Assembly: GCF_000195635.1 (NCBI RefSeq)
Contig: NZ_GL882614.1
Location: 124,001-188,000 of the forward strand
Length of the DNA: 64,000 nt
Direction of reading: 5' to 3'
Origin: Bacteroides fluxus YIT 12057
GTDB taxonomy: Bacteria > Bacteroidota > Bacteroidia > Bacteroidales > Bacteroidaceae
The position numbers and the translations under genes were made by a program. The notes under the pieces are model-generated. The model was not told the DNA's origin and did not search any database. It saw nothing but the letters and a program-made list of their open reading frames with translations. Positions within the stretch are counted from its first letter, which is position 1. Each line of letters begins with the position of its first letter. Shown piece by piece: positions 55,161-64,000 of this stretch.

Positions 55161-55168
55161 TATCTTTG
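55161..55168 (+). promoter_or_regulatory. -7 element for the CorC/HlyC gene
   Basis: TATCTTTG lies 26 bp before the ATG at 55195; no good -33 motif is seen. Confidence 0.4.
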
Positions 55169-55194
55169 CTCCATAAACTATTCGGAATCCCAGT

Positions 55195-56490
55195 ATGGAA
55201 TTTATTATCATTCTGCTTTTACTTGTTTTAAACGGTATCTTCGCCATGTATGAGATTGCATTGGTATCGTCCAGTAAAGCGCGTCTTGAAACCCTTGTCG
55301 GCAAAGGAAACAAAAGAGCCAGAGGAGTATTGAAACAATTGGAAGAACCGGAAAAATTCCTTTCAACCATTCAGATTGGCATTACGTTGATCGGCATCGT
55401 ATCCGGTGCTTATGGCGGCGCCACCATTGCCGATGATATAGAACCTTTGTTTTTGATGGTCCCGGGAACAGCCGCATATGCCGATACGCTCGCCATGGTA
55501 ACGGTAGTAGCCGTCATTACTTATTTGTCCCTCATTATCGGAGAGCTGGTACCCAAGTCCATAGCATTGAACAATCCGGAGAAGTGGGCCACCATGCTGA
55601 GCCCGTTTATGATTGTGTTGACTAAAGTTTCTTATCCGTTCGTGTGTTTACTCAGCGCATCTACCAAACTTATGAATAAAGCGATAGGGCTGAACAATGG
55701 TGAGGAACGCCAGATGACGCAAGATGAGTTGAAGATGATTTTACATCAGAGTTCGGAACAGGGCATCATTGACAAGGAAGAGACGGAAATGCTACGCGAC
55801 GTGTTCCGTTTCTCGGACAAGCGTGCCAATGACCTGATGACTTACCGGCGAGACATCGTCGTTCTGCATCCTACCGATACTCCCGAAGAGGTATTGCACA
55901 TCATTCGCGAGCAGCACTTCAGCAAATATTTATTGGTAGAAAGAGGTAAAGATGAAATCATCGGAGTGGTTTCCGTAAAAGATATCATACTGATGATGGG
56001 AGGCGAGCAACCCTTCAACTTACGCAATATCGCACGCCCTCCATTGTTTATCCCGGAAAGTTTGTATGCAAAGAAAGTTTTAGAGCTATTCAAAAAGAAC
56101 AAAAACAAGTTCGGAGTTGTTGTAGATGAGTATGGAAATACAGAAGGTATCATCACCCTGCACGATCTGACAGAAAGTATCTTTGGAGACATCCTTGAAG
56201 AGAATGAAACGGAGGAAGAAGATATTATCGTGAGGCAGGATGGTTCAATGCTGGTCGAAGCCTCCATGAACCTGGACGACTTCATGGAAACGATGGGTAT
56301 CTTGAACTACGATGACCTGAAAGAAGAGGACTTTACCACCCTCAGCGGTCTTGCCATGTTCCTGATAGGAAGGGTACCGAAAGCCGGTGACCTGTTTACT
56401 TACAAGAACCTGGATTTTGAGATTGTGGATATGGATCGCGGAAGGGTAGATAAGTTACTCGTCATCAAAAGAGAGAATGAAGATGACTGA
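55195..56490 (+). CDS. CNNM/CorC-HlyC family membrane protein
   Basis: A 431-residue protein. The DUF21/CNNM membrane domain (1-195) has EIALVSSSKARLETLVGKGN and SLIIGELVPKSIALNNPEKW. Two CBS domains (about 210-335) include VVDEYGNTEGIITLHDLTES. The CorC_HlyC domain ends the protein. Such proteins export magnesium or other metals; the hemolysin label is historical. Confidence 0.92.
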   Translation: MEFIIILLLLVLNGIFAMYEIALVSSSKARLETLVGKGNKRARGVLKQLEEPEKFLSTIQIGITLIGIVSGAYGGATIADDIEPLFLMVPGTAAYADTLAMVTVVAVITYLSLIIGELVPKSIALNNPEKWATMLSPFMIVLTKVSYPFVCLLSASTKLMNKAIGLNNGEERQMTQDELKMILHQSSEQGIIDKEETEMLRDVFRFSDKRANDLMTYRRDIVVLHPTDTPEEVLHIIREQHFSKYLLVERGKDEIIGVVSVKDIILMMGGEQPFNLRNIARPPLFIPESLYAKKVLELFKKNKNKFGVVVDEYGNTEGIITLHDLTESIFGDILEENETEEEDIIVRQDGSMLVEASMNLDDFMETMGILNYDDLKEEDFTTLSGLAMFLIGRVPKAGDLFTYKNLDFEIVDMDRGRVDKLLVIKRENEDD

Positions 56491-56538
56491 CGCAACGCTA
56501 TCGGGCGTCTTTTTATATTTAACTTAAACATTAAAGCA

Positions 56539-57015
56539 ATGAAAAAAGTAATGATGATTGCAGCCATTGCCGCTGCATTGGTATCCTGCCAATCAAAAGG
56601 AACTCAAAACAATGACACCGCCATGGATGAAGGTGTAATGACCGTTACAGGCAACGACTCTTCCGCCGTAGCCGTGTATGAAGGAATTCTTCCTGCAGCC
56701 GACGGTCCGGGCATCCAATATGTGTTGAGCGTAGATAGTATAGGCCCTGACGGAGAAAGCGGCTATACGTTAGTCACTACCTATCTGGACGCCGATGGTC
56801 CTGGCAAGAACAAGAGTTTCACTACCACAGGCAAGAAAGAGATGATTCAGAAAGACGTCAACAACAAGAAGAAGACAGCCATCAAACTGACTCCGGACAA
56901 TGGCGAAGCCCCTGTTTACTTCGTAGTGGTAAACGATACCACCTTACGCCTGGTAAACGATAGCCTGCAGGAAGCTGTAAGCGACTTGAACTATGATATC
57001 ATCCAAGTCAAATAA
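56539..57015 (+). CDS. NlpE N-terminal-like lipoprotein
   Basis: A 158-residue lipoprotein (MKKVMMIAAIAAALVSCQSK, lipid Cys at 17). YEGILPAADGPGIQYVLSV matches the start of the NlpE barrel, though the CxxC copper-type pair of E. coli NlpE is missing (AADGPG). Periplasmic envelope protein, role unknown. Confidence 0.75.
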   Translation: MKKVMMIAAIAAALVSCQSKGTQNNDTAMDEGVMTVTGNDSSAVAVYEGILPAADGPGIQYVLSVDSIGPDGESGYTLVTTYLDADGPGKNKSFTTTGKKEMIQKDVNNKKKTAIKLTPDNGEAPVYFVVVNDTTLRLVNDSLQEAVSDLNYDIIQVK

Positions 57016-57033
57016 ATTTTGCACAGAAACATA

Positions 57034-57066
57034 AAAAGCCCGGACACCATTGGCATCCGGGCTTTT
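57034..57066. terminator. Bidirectional terminator
   Basis: AAAAGCCCGGA (57034-57044) pairs with TCCGGGCTTTT (57056-57066) between the convergent NlpE-like and OmpH-like genes, with A and T tracts on both strands. Confidence 0.9.
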
Positions 57067-57083
57067 CTATTTAAATATCCCTT

Positions 57084-57686
57084 TTATTTCTTTGCAGGAG
57101 AAGAATATCTGGCATTCAAGCCTTCCAAGATTTCACGGGTAATGTTATAAATGCTATCGGCATACAACAGGTTGTCAAAACCGGTGTTGCTGATAATCAT
57201 GCTATAACCTTTTGTCTTGTTGTACTCTTTCAGGAAAGCATTGATAGAATCACGCAGCTGCAAGCTGTTCTTTTCATTTTCGCTCATCAATTCAGACTGT
57301 AATTTGTTGCTCAAGTTCTGCAGGTCTTGCTCCAGTTTGGCAATACGGTTATATTCCTGCTGTGCTCTTTCTTGGGTAAGATAGGCATTGTTCTGCACCT
57401 TGGTCTGGAATTCCCGTTTCTGCTTATCCAGTTCGTTGGCTTTCTGGTTCAGGGTCAAACGGACATTTTCGCTCTTCTTGACCATGGCCTCATTCAAATC
57501 TACGCAGAAATTGTATTTTGCCAAAAGTGTATCTATCTCAACATAAGCAATCTTCATTTCAGATAATCCGCCGGTCTGCGCAGGGGCACTCGCTGTCTGT
57601 TTATCTGTATTACCGGCACATTGAGAAAATAAAACGATAATAGCAAGAGCTGCCAAACCGTTCATAAGGTAGTTTAATCTCTTCAT
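57084..57686 (-). CDS. OmpH/Skp-like periplasmic chaperone
   Basis: A 200-residue lipoprotein (lipobox FSQCAGNTDKQ). After IAYVEIDTLLAKYNFCVDLN comes a long coiled coil (about 60-150; KANELDKQKREFQTKVQNNA), then a beta-rich end (YSMIISNTGFDNLLYADSIY). It should hold outer-membrane proteins on their way to the Bam complex. A small membrane protein gene lies upstream. Confidence 0.85.
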   Translation of the reverse strand: MKRLNYLMNGLAALAIIVLFSQCAGNTDKQTASAPAQTGGLSEMKIAYVEIDTLLAKYNFCVDLNEAMVKKSENVRLTLNQKANELDKQKREFQTKVQNNAYLTQERAQQEYNRIAKLEQDLQNLSNKLQSELMSENEKNSLQLRDSINAFLKEYNKTKGYSMIISNTGFDNLLYADSIYNITREILEGLNARYSSPAKK

Positions 57687-57714
57687 AATTTGATCAAATA
57701 TTGTTTTTTAATAA

Positions 57715-57954
57715 TTAGTTCATACTATCGTTTAAGGTCTTTTCCAACTCGTCAATGGAAAAACGAGGCTTGCGCCGGGCTTCACGGTCTTGTGACTGTG
57801 CACATCCGATACCTTTATCACGCATTGCCTTATTACCGCTGACATGACCGTTAGGAAACTTGCCATTCTTCACAAAAAAGACTTTCACACCTAATAAAAC
57901 AATGCAAATAGCAACTATTAACAAAGTTATCAATACTGTATCGAGCATTTCCAT
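57715..57954 (-). CDS. Small membrane protein (79 aa)
   Basis: MEMLDTVLITLLIVAICIVL is a membrane helix, then KVFFVKNGKFPNGHVSGNKA and a cytoplasmic basic tail with one Cys (GIGCAQSQDREARRKPRF). This build (membrane helix followed by FPNGHVSGNKAMR...GI.C) is common next to ompH-like genes in Bacteroides. I chose the start at 57954 because it begins the helix. Confidence 0.65.
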   Translation of the reverse strand: MEMLDTVLITLLIVAICIVLLGVKVFFVKNGKFPNGHVSGNKAMRDKGIGCAQSQDREARRKPRFSIDELEKTLNDSMN

Positions 57955-58027
57955 TAATTTTGTTATGCGAAAATAGCCGTATCCCATCAAAAATGAAAAT
58001 AAATTTTCATTTGCATCCGATTTACAC

Positions 58028-58049
58028 TATTTTTGTGGGTGCAAATATA
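58028..58049. promoter_or_regulatory. Possible divergent promoter elements
   Basis: TATTTTTG (58028-58035, plus) and TATATTTG on the minus strand (58049-58042) face pepD and the small membrane protein gene. No firm -33 motifs. The rest of 58050-58267 has one low-quality frame that I do not call. Confidence 0.4.
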
Positions 58050-58267
58050 GGGCTTTGATTGGACTAAGCCGCCTTTTTTACTCTAAAAAAAGAGAAAGGG
58101 AAATAAAATCCTCAATTGTTTTAACCATATTTAATAATATGACGTTAATAAACTGGGATTTGGTAATGATTCATCATGAGAGGGCCTTACTGTATTTATC
58201 TATAAAATCAGATTTAAAATCAAAACAAGGCTGCACAATGAGGTTGCAGCATTAGAAATTATACATT

Positions 58268-59725
58268 ATGGAAAAGAAAGACTTAAAGCCGGCAGGCGTA
58301 TTTCATTTTTTTGAAGAAATTTGCCAAGTGCCGCGTCCTTCCAAGAAGGAAGAGAAAATAATCGCTTATCTAAAAGCGTTCGGAGAAAAACACAAGTTGG
58401 AAACTTTGACCGATGAAGCAGGTAATGTGCTGATAAAGAAGCCTGCCACTCCAGGTATGGAGAACCGTAAGACCGTTGTCCTGCAATCACATGTAGATAT
58501 GGTATGCGAAAAAAACAATGACGTGCAACATGACTTTCTCACCGATCCCATCGAAACCGAGATAGACGGCGAATGGCTAAAAGCCAAAGGTACTACATTG
58601 GGTGCCGACAATGGTATAGGTGTTGCCACCGAATTGGCAATTCTTGCCGACGACAGCATTGAACACGGCCCTATAGAATGCCTGTTTACCATCGATGAAG
58701 AAACCGGACTGACCGGGGCCTTTGCCTTAAAAGAAGGTTTTATGAACGGAGATATCCTGTTGAATCTCGATTCGGAAGACGAAGGCGAGCTTTTCATCGG
58801 TTGTGCAGGCGGAGTGGATTCCGTGGCACAGTTCAGCTACAAAGAAGTGGATGTACCTGCCGGTTATTTCTTCTGTAAAGTACAGGTGAAAGGATTGAAA
58901 GGCGGGCACTCGGGCGGTGACATACACTTGGGACGCGGCAATGCCAACAAACTGCTGAACCGTTTTTTGAGCCAGACTTTCAAAAAGTATGATATGTATC
59001 TTTGCGAGATAGACGGCGGCAACCTGCGTAATGCCATCGCCCGTGAAGCATACGCCGTCATCGCAATTCCGGATGCGGACAAGCATGCGTTGCGTACTGA
59101 CCTTAATATTTTTGCCGCAGAGGCAGAAGCCGAATATGCCGTGGTTGATCCCGACCTGCAATTCACGCTGGAATCAGAAACTGTACGTCCGAAAGCAATT
59201 GACAAAGAAACGACCCTACATCTGTTGCAAGCCATTTATGCAGTTCCTCATGGGGTATATGCCATGAGCCAGGATATTCCGGGATTGGTGGAGACCTCTA
59301 CCAATCTGGCTTCCATCAAAATGAAGCCCAACCATATTATCCGGATTGAAACCAGCCAACGTAGTTCTACGGCATCTTCCAAACAAGACATCGCCAACAT
59401 GGTACGTACCGTATTCGAGATGGCCGGAGCAGAAGTTACCTTCGGTGACGGATATCCCGGCTGGAAGCCCAATCCACATTCAGAAATTTTGGAAATCGCG
59501 ACTGACTCTTATAAACGCCTGTTCGGTGTAGAAGCCAAGGTAAAGGCCATTCACGCAGGCCTGGAATGTGGCCTGTTCCTCGACAAATATCCTTCGTTGG
59601 ACATGATTTCCTTCGGTCCCACTCTGCAGGGCGTCCACTCTCCCGATGAACGGATGCTTATCCCCACCGTGGAAAAATTCTGGAAGCATTTATTGGATAT
59701 ATTGAAGAATATTCCAACTAAGTAG
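58268..59725 (+). CDS. pepD: Aminoacyl-histidine dipeptidase
   Basis: A 485-residue M20 metallopeptidase. Metal ligands are in LQSHVDMVCEK, GADNGIGVATE and TIDEETGLTGAF, with a lid domain inside (GGHSGGDIHLGRGNANKLLN). It hydrolyses dipeptides such as Xaa-His in the cytoplasm. The length matches E. coli PepD (485). Its stop codon is within the first of the small repeats downstream. Confidence 0.93.
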   Translation: MEKKDLKPAGVFHFFEEICQVPRPSKKEEKIIAYLKAFGEKHKLETLTDEAGNVLIKKPATPGMENRKTVVLQSHVDMVCEKNNDVQHDFLTDPIETEIDGEWLKAKGTTLGADNGIGVATELAILADDSIEHGPIECLFTIDEETGLTGAFALKEGFMNGDILLNLDSEDEGELFIGCAGGVDSVAQFSYKEVDVPAGYFFCKVQVKGLKGGHSGGDIHLGRGNANKLLNRFLSQTFKKYDMYLCEIDGGNLRNAIAREAYAVIAIPDADKHALRTDLNIFAAEAEAEYAVVDPDLQFTLESETVRPKAIDKETTLHLLQAIYAVPHGVYAMSQDIPGLVETSTNLASIKMKPNHIIRIETSQRSSTASSKQDIANMVRTVFEMAGAEVTFGDGYPGWKPNPHSEILEIATDSYKRLFGVEAKVKAIHAGLECGLFLDKYPSLDMISFGPTLQGVHSPDERMLIPTVEKFWKHLLDILKNIPTK

Positions 59726-59799
59726 TAGTAATCCAACAACTACTTAGTAGTAGTTCACCATTTACTTAGTAGTAGTCAGCCGACTACTACTAAGTAGTT
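59712..59799. repeat. ACTTAGTAGTAGT repeat cluster with terminator hairpin
   Basis: Three direct copies of a CTAAGTAGTAG/CTTAGTAGTAG unit (starting near 59718, 59742 and 59765) are followed by an inverted copy. The last two form a perfect 14-bp stem (59764-59777 with 59782-59795), loop AGCC, then TAGTTTT. It ends pepD transcription and lies 21 bp before the next gene. Confidence 0.75.
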
Positions 59800-59820
59800 T
59801 TCACCTCCTGTTCTATCGCT

Positions 59821-60867
59821 ATGAAAGCATTCTGTCTGCCTTTCTTATTTCTCTTATCTACCTCCCTGCATGCACAAGAGCAAGCAGATACCCTTACTTT
59901 CCGCATCTTGGGCTACAATGTGGAGAATCTGTTTGACTACCGCCACGACAGCCTTAAAAACGATTATGAATTCCTGCCCGGCGCCACCCGGCACTGGAAC
60001 TATACCAAATACAAAAAGAAACTGGATAATATTGCCCGTGCCATTATCGCTGCCGGAGAATGGAATCCACCGGCAATCGTCGCCTTATGTGAAGTTGAAA
60101 ATGACAGCGTAATGCGTGACTTAACCTGCTATTCCATTTTAAAGGAAGCCGATTACCGCTACGTCATGACACAATCACCCGACGAAAGAGGGATTGACGT
60201 GGCACTGATGTATCAACGCGGCTGCTTCAAGTTGCTTTCTTCGCAAAGTCTGTCAGTGGAAAAGCCACACAAAAACAGTCGCCCGACACGAGACATACTG
60301 CACGTCTGCGGACAGTTACTGAACCATGACAGCCTGGATGTCTTTGTCGTACATCTTCCTTCACGGTCGGGCGGGGCCAAAGAATCCGAACCTTACCGGC
60401 TGTTGGCGGCGCAAAGGCTGAAAGACGCTGTCGACAGTCTTTATAAAGTACGCAACCGGGCGCAAATACTTATTATGGGAGATTTCAATGATTATCCTGC
60501 CAACAAATCCGTACGGCAGATATTGAAAGCCGAAGTTCCGTCATCTGTCTCCGGTTCTTTGAATCCTCACAGGCTTTACCATCTCTTAGCCGGAAAAGCT
60601 GCGGCCCGAAAACATTTCGGCAGTTACAAGTACCAGGGAGAATGGGGATTACTGGATCACATCATCGTATCGGGTAACTTACTGCAAGCCGGCTCTCCCC
60701 TATCTGCTGACGAGAAGAGAGCGGATGTCTTCAGCCTGCCCTTTCTTCTGACAGAAGACCCCAATTATGGAGGCAAACAACCCTTCCGCACCTATTACGG
60801 CATGAAATACCAAGCCGGGTACAGCGATCACCTGCCTGTATGGGCAGATTTCCGTATAATCTATTAG
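59821..60867 (+). CDS. Secreted endonuclease/exonuclease/phosphatase-family protein
   Basis: A 348-residue protein with signal peptide (FCLPFLFLLSTSLHAQEQ). The EEP fold shows LGYNVENLFDY, VALCEVEN, VVHLPSRSGG, IMGDFNDYP and a final YSDHLPVW, giving the metal ligands and catalytic His. Substrate may be DNA or a phospho-compound. Its stop overlaps the mscS-type gene on the other strand by 4 bp. Confidence 0.88.
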   Translation: MKAFCLPFLFLLSTSLHAQEQADTLTFRILGYNVENLFDYRHDSLKNDYEFLPGATRHWNYTKYKKKLDNIARAIIAAGEWNPPAIVALCEVENDSVMRDLTCYSILKEADYRYVMTQSPDERGIDVALMYQRGCFKLLSSQSLSVEKPHKNSRPTRDILHVCGQLLNHDSLDVFVVHLPSRSGGAKESEPYRLLAAQRLKDAVDSLYKVRNRAQILIMGDFNDYPANKSVRQILKAEVPSSVSGSLNPHRLYHLLAGKAAARKHFGSYKYQGEWGLLDHIIVSGNLLQAGSPLSADEKRADVFSLPFLLTEDPNYGGKQPFRTYYGMKYQAGYSDHLPVWADFRIIY

Positions 60868-62033
60868 TCGGAATATTGGTATAACTTCAAATCAAACTTC
60901 TGTACCATCACCAGCAGATGATCGAAAATATCAGACTGGATGCGTTCGTATTCCCTCCAGACCTTGTTACGGGAGAAGAAATAGACCTGAATCGGCACAC
61001 CGTATGTGGTAGGTTCTTTCTGGCTGAGAATCAAATCCATATCCTGATTAACAACCGGTAGACTACGCAGATAGCGTTCAATATAGATGCGATAAAGTTG
61101 CGAGTTGGTAGGCACTTCCCCTTCTGCCGGCTGATAATCTGCCATCAGAGGAACTTCTTTCCGGATATTGTCCAGCATTTCGGGGGTACAGAACTTCAAG
61201 GTGGTCATATCCAAGTAAATATTCTTATCTACCCGGCGTCCACCACTCTCCTGCATTCCGCGCCAGTTCTGGAAAGAATTGTTCACAAGCGTATAGGGCG
61301 GCACGGTAGAGATAGTCTTGTCCCAATTGCGTATCTTCACCGTATTCAAAGTTATTTCTTCTACAGTACCATTGGCGACACCGTTGGGCAACGCTATCCA
61401 GTCTCCGATACGCAACATATCATTGGCAGAAAGCTGCACCCCGGCCACAAAGCCCAGAATACTGTCCTTAAAAACCAGCATCAATACAGCCGCCGAAGCG
61501 CCCAAACCGGCAAACAACGTCATGGGAGACTTGTCAATCAGCACAGAAACAATGACAATCCCCCCCACAAAGAACAGCAATACCTGCAGCACCTGGACAA
61601 ATCCCTTCATCGGGCGGTTCTTCTGGGTATCCTTTGCATTATATACATCAAGCATAACCAACAACAGACCGTTGACAGTAAGCAACACAGCGGTAATTAT
61701 ATATACCGCACATATCTTTTGTGAGAACTCCAACATCTCCTTGCCCCGTACAAAAGCCAAAGGCAATAAAAAATAAATCAGGATGCCGGGCAAGACATGT
61801 ATCAGATGATGCACCACTTTCCGCTTCATGAGCAGTGTGTTCCACTTATGGGGCGAACGTTTTGTATAACGTTTCATGCCACCTACAAATATCGCCTGGC
61901 ACAGATAATCCAACCCTATCGACAGCGCAATCATCAGCACTGCGATAATCGATTCGTCAAACATATTTGCCAACTTCGGGTCAATACCCCAATCAATGAG
62001 GATTTTGTTCATCCAACTTCCTAAACTTGTCAT
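60864..62033 (-). CDS. MscS-family mechanosensitive channel
   Basis: A 389-residue membrane protein with about five helices, then the MscS beta domain (DMLRIGDWIALPNGVANGTV; EITLNTVKIRNWDKTISTVP). The pore helix is GLGASAAVLMLVFKDSILGF. The size suits the YbdG-like branch. It releases solutes on osmotic downshock. Confidence 0.88.
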   Translation of the reverse strand: MTSLGSWMNKILIDWGIDPKLANMFDESIIAVLMIALSIGLDYLCQAIFVGGMKRYTKRSPHKWNTLLMKRKVVHHLIHVLPGILIYFLLPLAFVRGKEMLEFSQKICAVYIITAVLLTVNGLLLVMLDVYNAKDTQKNRPMKGFVQVLQVLLFFVGGIVIVSVLIDKSPMTLFAGLGASAAVLMLVFKDSILGFVAGVQLSANDMLRIGDWIALPNGVANGTVEEITLNTVKIRNWDKTISTVPPYTLVNNSFQNWRGMQESGGRRVDKNIYLDMTTLKFCTPEMLDNIRKEVPLMADYQPAEGEVPTNSQLYRIYIERYLRSLPVVNQDMDLILSQKEPTTYGVPIQVYFFSRNKVWREYERIQSDIFDHLLVMVQKFDLKLYQYSD

Positions 62034-62103
62034 AAATCCTTAGTGTTTTTTATTAAGCATAACAACATAAGGAGAAAAGATGTTTTTGAACCGCGGAAAC
62101 TAT

Positions 62104-62150
62104 AATAAAAAAGCAGCCCCGGAGTCCTATTATTTCTCTCCGGAGCTGCA
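62104..62150 (-). terminator. Terminator of the SusD-like gene
   Basis: On the minus strand a GCAGCTCCGGAG / CGGGGCTGC-type stem ends in TTTTTTATTA, 72 bp after the stop. Confidence 0.75.
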
Positions 62151-62221
62151 CTATTCCTGCTAAGTAACTATTCACAATCAATTCATAGATAGCAAGTTTT
62201 TTGTATTTATAGTATCCGTCA

Positions 62222-64000
62222 TCAATATCCCGGATTCTGCTTTACTACCGGACTGGTATTTATTTCATCCATAGGAATCGGGAAGAGTAACCGCCATGCC
62301 GGTACATTCAAACGTTCTTCGGCAATGCCGTTGCGTTTCATGAAAGCAAAGTAAGTGCCTGTACCTTTTAACTGTATCTGCCAGACATCTGCCAAGCGAT
62401 TGATAAAGTCATCAGTAGAACGGGTCTTTGCAAGCTCTACATTAGACGGATAAGCCGGTGTACCGACATTAGCAATAACTACTGTATTCAAATACTCTTC
62501 TGCACGGGCTATATTGCCTAGACGTTTCTCACATTCAGATAGCATAAGCATCACTTCCACATAGCTAAAGCAAATATCTGAAACATACTCAAAACTTTGT
62601 ACCCCACGAGGTGTTCGAGTTCCATTCGGATTGGGCATTACATAAATCATATCACCCAATTTGTATTTACCGCTATTCACGATTTCAGTCAGTAGCGCTT
62701 TAGCCTCAGCATATTTATTCTGTTCGACGTAGATACGCGCCAACAACAAAGAAGGGAAATCACGAGAGGGGAAGAAATAATCATCTGCGGTTGCTAATGC
62801 TGATTTTTCGGCAGGCAGGTATTCACGTAACAATAACAAAGGATCTGTGAAATGCAGCAACAATTCTTTTTTTGTCATAGCAGGGCTATTAGTACCCTCT
62901 AAACTTGTAGAGTATTCATCAAGACACACAGCTTGCCCCCAAATATTTCCCATTTGATAATGTAGTATAAAGCGTTGCATGTCTAATAAAGCCATCACAA
63001 ACGTACTATCTGTAGGTGTTAATTCTTCCTGTTTGGAGATTTGTACACCGTACTTCATAAACAACATACGGTTTATTGCCGAATAACAAAGATTACGTGC
63101 CCCTGCCACACGACTATTATCTGCTGTCAACTCATGATTGATGAAAGCTCTCCATTCATTATATATTTGTTCTTGCTCACCTTGGCGACTATATGCTTCC
63201 TCTTGAGTATAAACCTGCTTTAAAGCTGTATATGACTGATCTAAAATACCAGCAAATACCTGTTGTCCCAATTTTGCTAAACGCAATCGAACCACTTTGG
63301 TAGGATCAGGTTCTTGCGTGATTGTCAGTTTCGCTTCCTTGTTCTCATGCTCTCCATAGATTGTCACTATAACGGAAGCTGCTTGCTGTGAGCTTAATGC
63401 AGGATTTACTTTTATCTCTAAGTACTGTCCGTCAGCCGACAATGCGGCTTCGTATGATATTCCGGCTTTATTCTCATAATAGAATAGAGCAGAGCTCCAG
63501 AATTCCTCATCGGTCACTTGGTCAATAGGGTCTCGATCCAAATAGCCTGATTCCGGTTCCAACACCTGCCACTGCTTCATTGCCACCGCAACATCCGCAT
63601 CTACTTTAATCCGATACGTTCCTCCTTCTTTCGGCACATTCAATGCAGCTTCTTCCAATTTCACGGATGTAGGTTTACCGGCTTGCCAAATTTTTAATGT
63701 ATCACATTCATTCCCGTTCTTGCTTTTTACCAGCACCCTGCCACGCCGGGGAGCAAAACTCTCATTCCGTGCCGCCTTCAAATAGATTTTGCGAAGTTGC
63801 AAACCACGGGTAGCCGTACTTTCCGTAATCCATTGGCAAGTATCAGCCGGACGTACTTCCACCTCTACATTGGCATTTACATCAATAGAGATAATGGTGT
63901 CGTTGGGAGATTTCAGTTCGATGCTTTTGGCATCTATCACAACAGCATCCTTTTGCGCCTGTATCACGGTCAGCGTGTCTGCAATAGACGTGTTGTCCTT
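62222..64000 (-). CDS. BACON-domain SusD/RagB-like lipoprotein, 5' end missing
   Basis: The frame stays open through the end of the window, so the start lies outside; 592 residues are visible. The N-terminal part carries at least two BACON-type beta domains, each closing with a strand such as TLTVIQAQ, DTLKIWQAG or AKLTITQEP. From about residue 245 on it is SusD-like with helical TPR-like repeats (RIYVEQNKYAEAKALLTEIV) and the classical end WRLLFPIPMDEINTSPVVKQ, NPGY. SusD proteins bind glycans at the outer membrane with a SusC porter. The BACON fusion is unusual. Confidence 0.85.
   Translation of the reverse strand, partial: KDNTSIADTLTVIQAQKDAVVIDAKSIELKSPNDTIISIDVNANVEVEVRPADTCQWITESTATRGLQLRKIYLKAARNESFAPRRGRVLVKSKNGNECDTLKIWQAGKPTSVKLEEAALNVPKEGGTYRIKVDADVAVAMKQWQVLEPESGYLDRDPIDQVTDEEFWSSALFYYENKAGISYEAALSADGQYLEIKVNPALSSQQAASVIVTIYGEHENKEAKLTITQEPDPTKVVRLRLAKLGQQVFAGILDQSYTALKQVYTQEEAYSRQGEQEQIYNEWRAFINHELTADNSRVAGARNLCYSAINRMLFMKYGVQISKQEELTPTDSTFVMALLDMQRFILHYQMGNIWGQAVCLDEYSTSLEGTNSPAMTKKELLLHFTDPLLLLREYLPAEKSALATADDYFFPSRDFPSLLLARIYVEQNKYAEAKALLTEIVNSGKYKLGDMIYVMPNPNGTRTPRGVQSFEYVSDICFSYVEVMLMLSECEKRLGNIARAEEYLNTVVIANVGTPAYPSNVELAKTRSTDDFINRLADVWQIQLKGTGTYFAFMKRNGIAEERLNVPAWRLLFPIPMDEINTSPVVKQNPGY

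Noticed and set aside
58055..58255. 66-codon frame before pepD
   Set aside because: It lies in the promoter region, has no family match and no plausible ribosome site.
59712..59799. Repeat cluster considered as a CRISPR array
   Set aside because: The unit is 13 nt with irregular short spacers and no cas genes are nearby; a terminator explains it.

Overview
The window looks like a chromosome segment of a gut Bacteroides or close relative. The evidence is the -7 promoter motif TAnnTTTG, SusD/BACON and NigD-type lipoproteins, DUF4421/DUF4251 proteins, a fucose operon led by a GntR-type FucR, and an IntDOT-like integrase. No tRNA, rRNA or CRISPR array was seen.

Left backbone (1-21.3 kb): two envelope proteins, then a minus-strand L-fucose operon (fucR-fucI-fucO-fucA'-fucK-fucP). 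Its aldolase gene fucA is reduced to a 60-codon in-frame remnant. Next come a CAT-like acetyltransferase, DsbD, a Dabb protein, uridine kinase, an MltF-like lytic transglycosylase, a short MetH, SmpB, a Yip1 protein, a NigD-like lipoprotein and a DUF4375-like protein. A two-gene operon ends with the GGGtGRT gene.

Integrated element (about 21.2-45.3 kb): an AT-rich element of about 24 kb sits at the 3' end of the GGGtGRT gene. A 177-bp copy of that gene end marks the far side, so the reading frame is kept. It carries a tyrosine integrase, a Sak-type annealing protein overlapping a PD-(D/E)XK nuclease, a serine recombinase, a Dam-type methylase, a BT4734-like primase, a radical-SAM-like Gp37/Gp68 protein, an SF2-like ATPase with an altered P-loop, a membrane-anchored RecA-like ATPase, and many small unknown genes. 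I see no relaxase, conjugation or capsid gene. Inside it are a candidate invertible promoter, a pair of 142-bp inverted repeats bracketing 8.6 kb, and a possible origin between convergent genes.

Right of the element (45.4-47.4 kb) lie remnants: the left end of a second, related element with an integrase stub, a yefM-yoeB pair, and fragments of other genes including an MFS transporter. The region looks like an integration hotspot.

Right backbone (47.4-64 kb): NhaC-type antiporter, DUF4251 protein, orphan NarL-type response regulator, mnmA-metY, S41 protease, CE1-like esterase, CorC/HlyC protein, NlpE-like lipoprotein, OmpH-like chaperone, PepD, a secreted EEP-family nuclease, an MscS channel, and the 3' part of a BACON-SusD gene running off the window.
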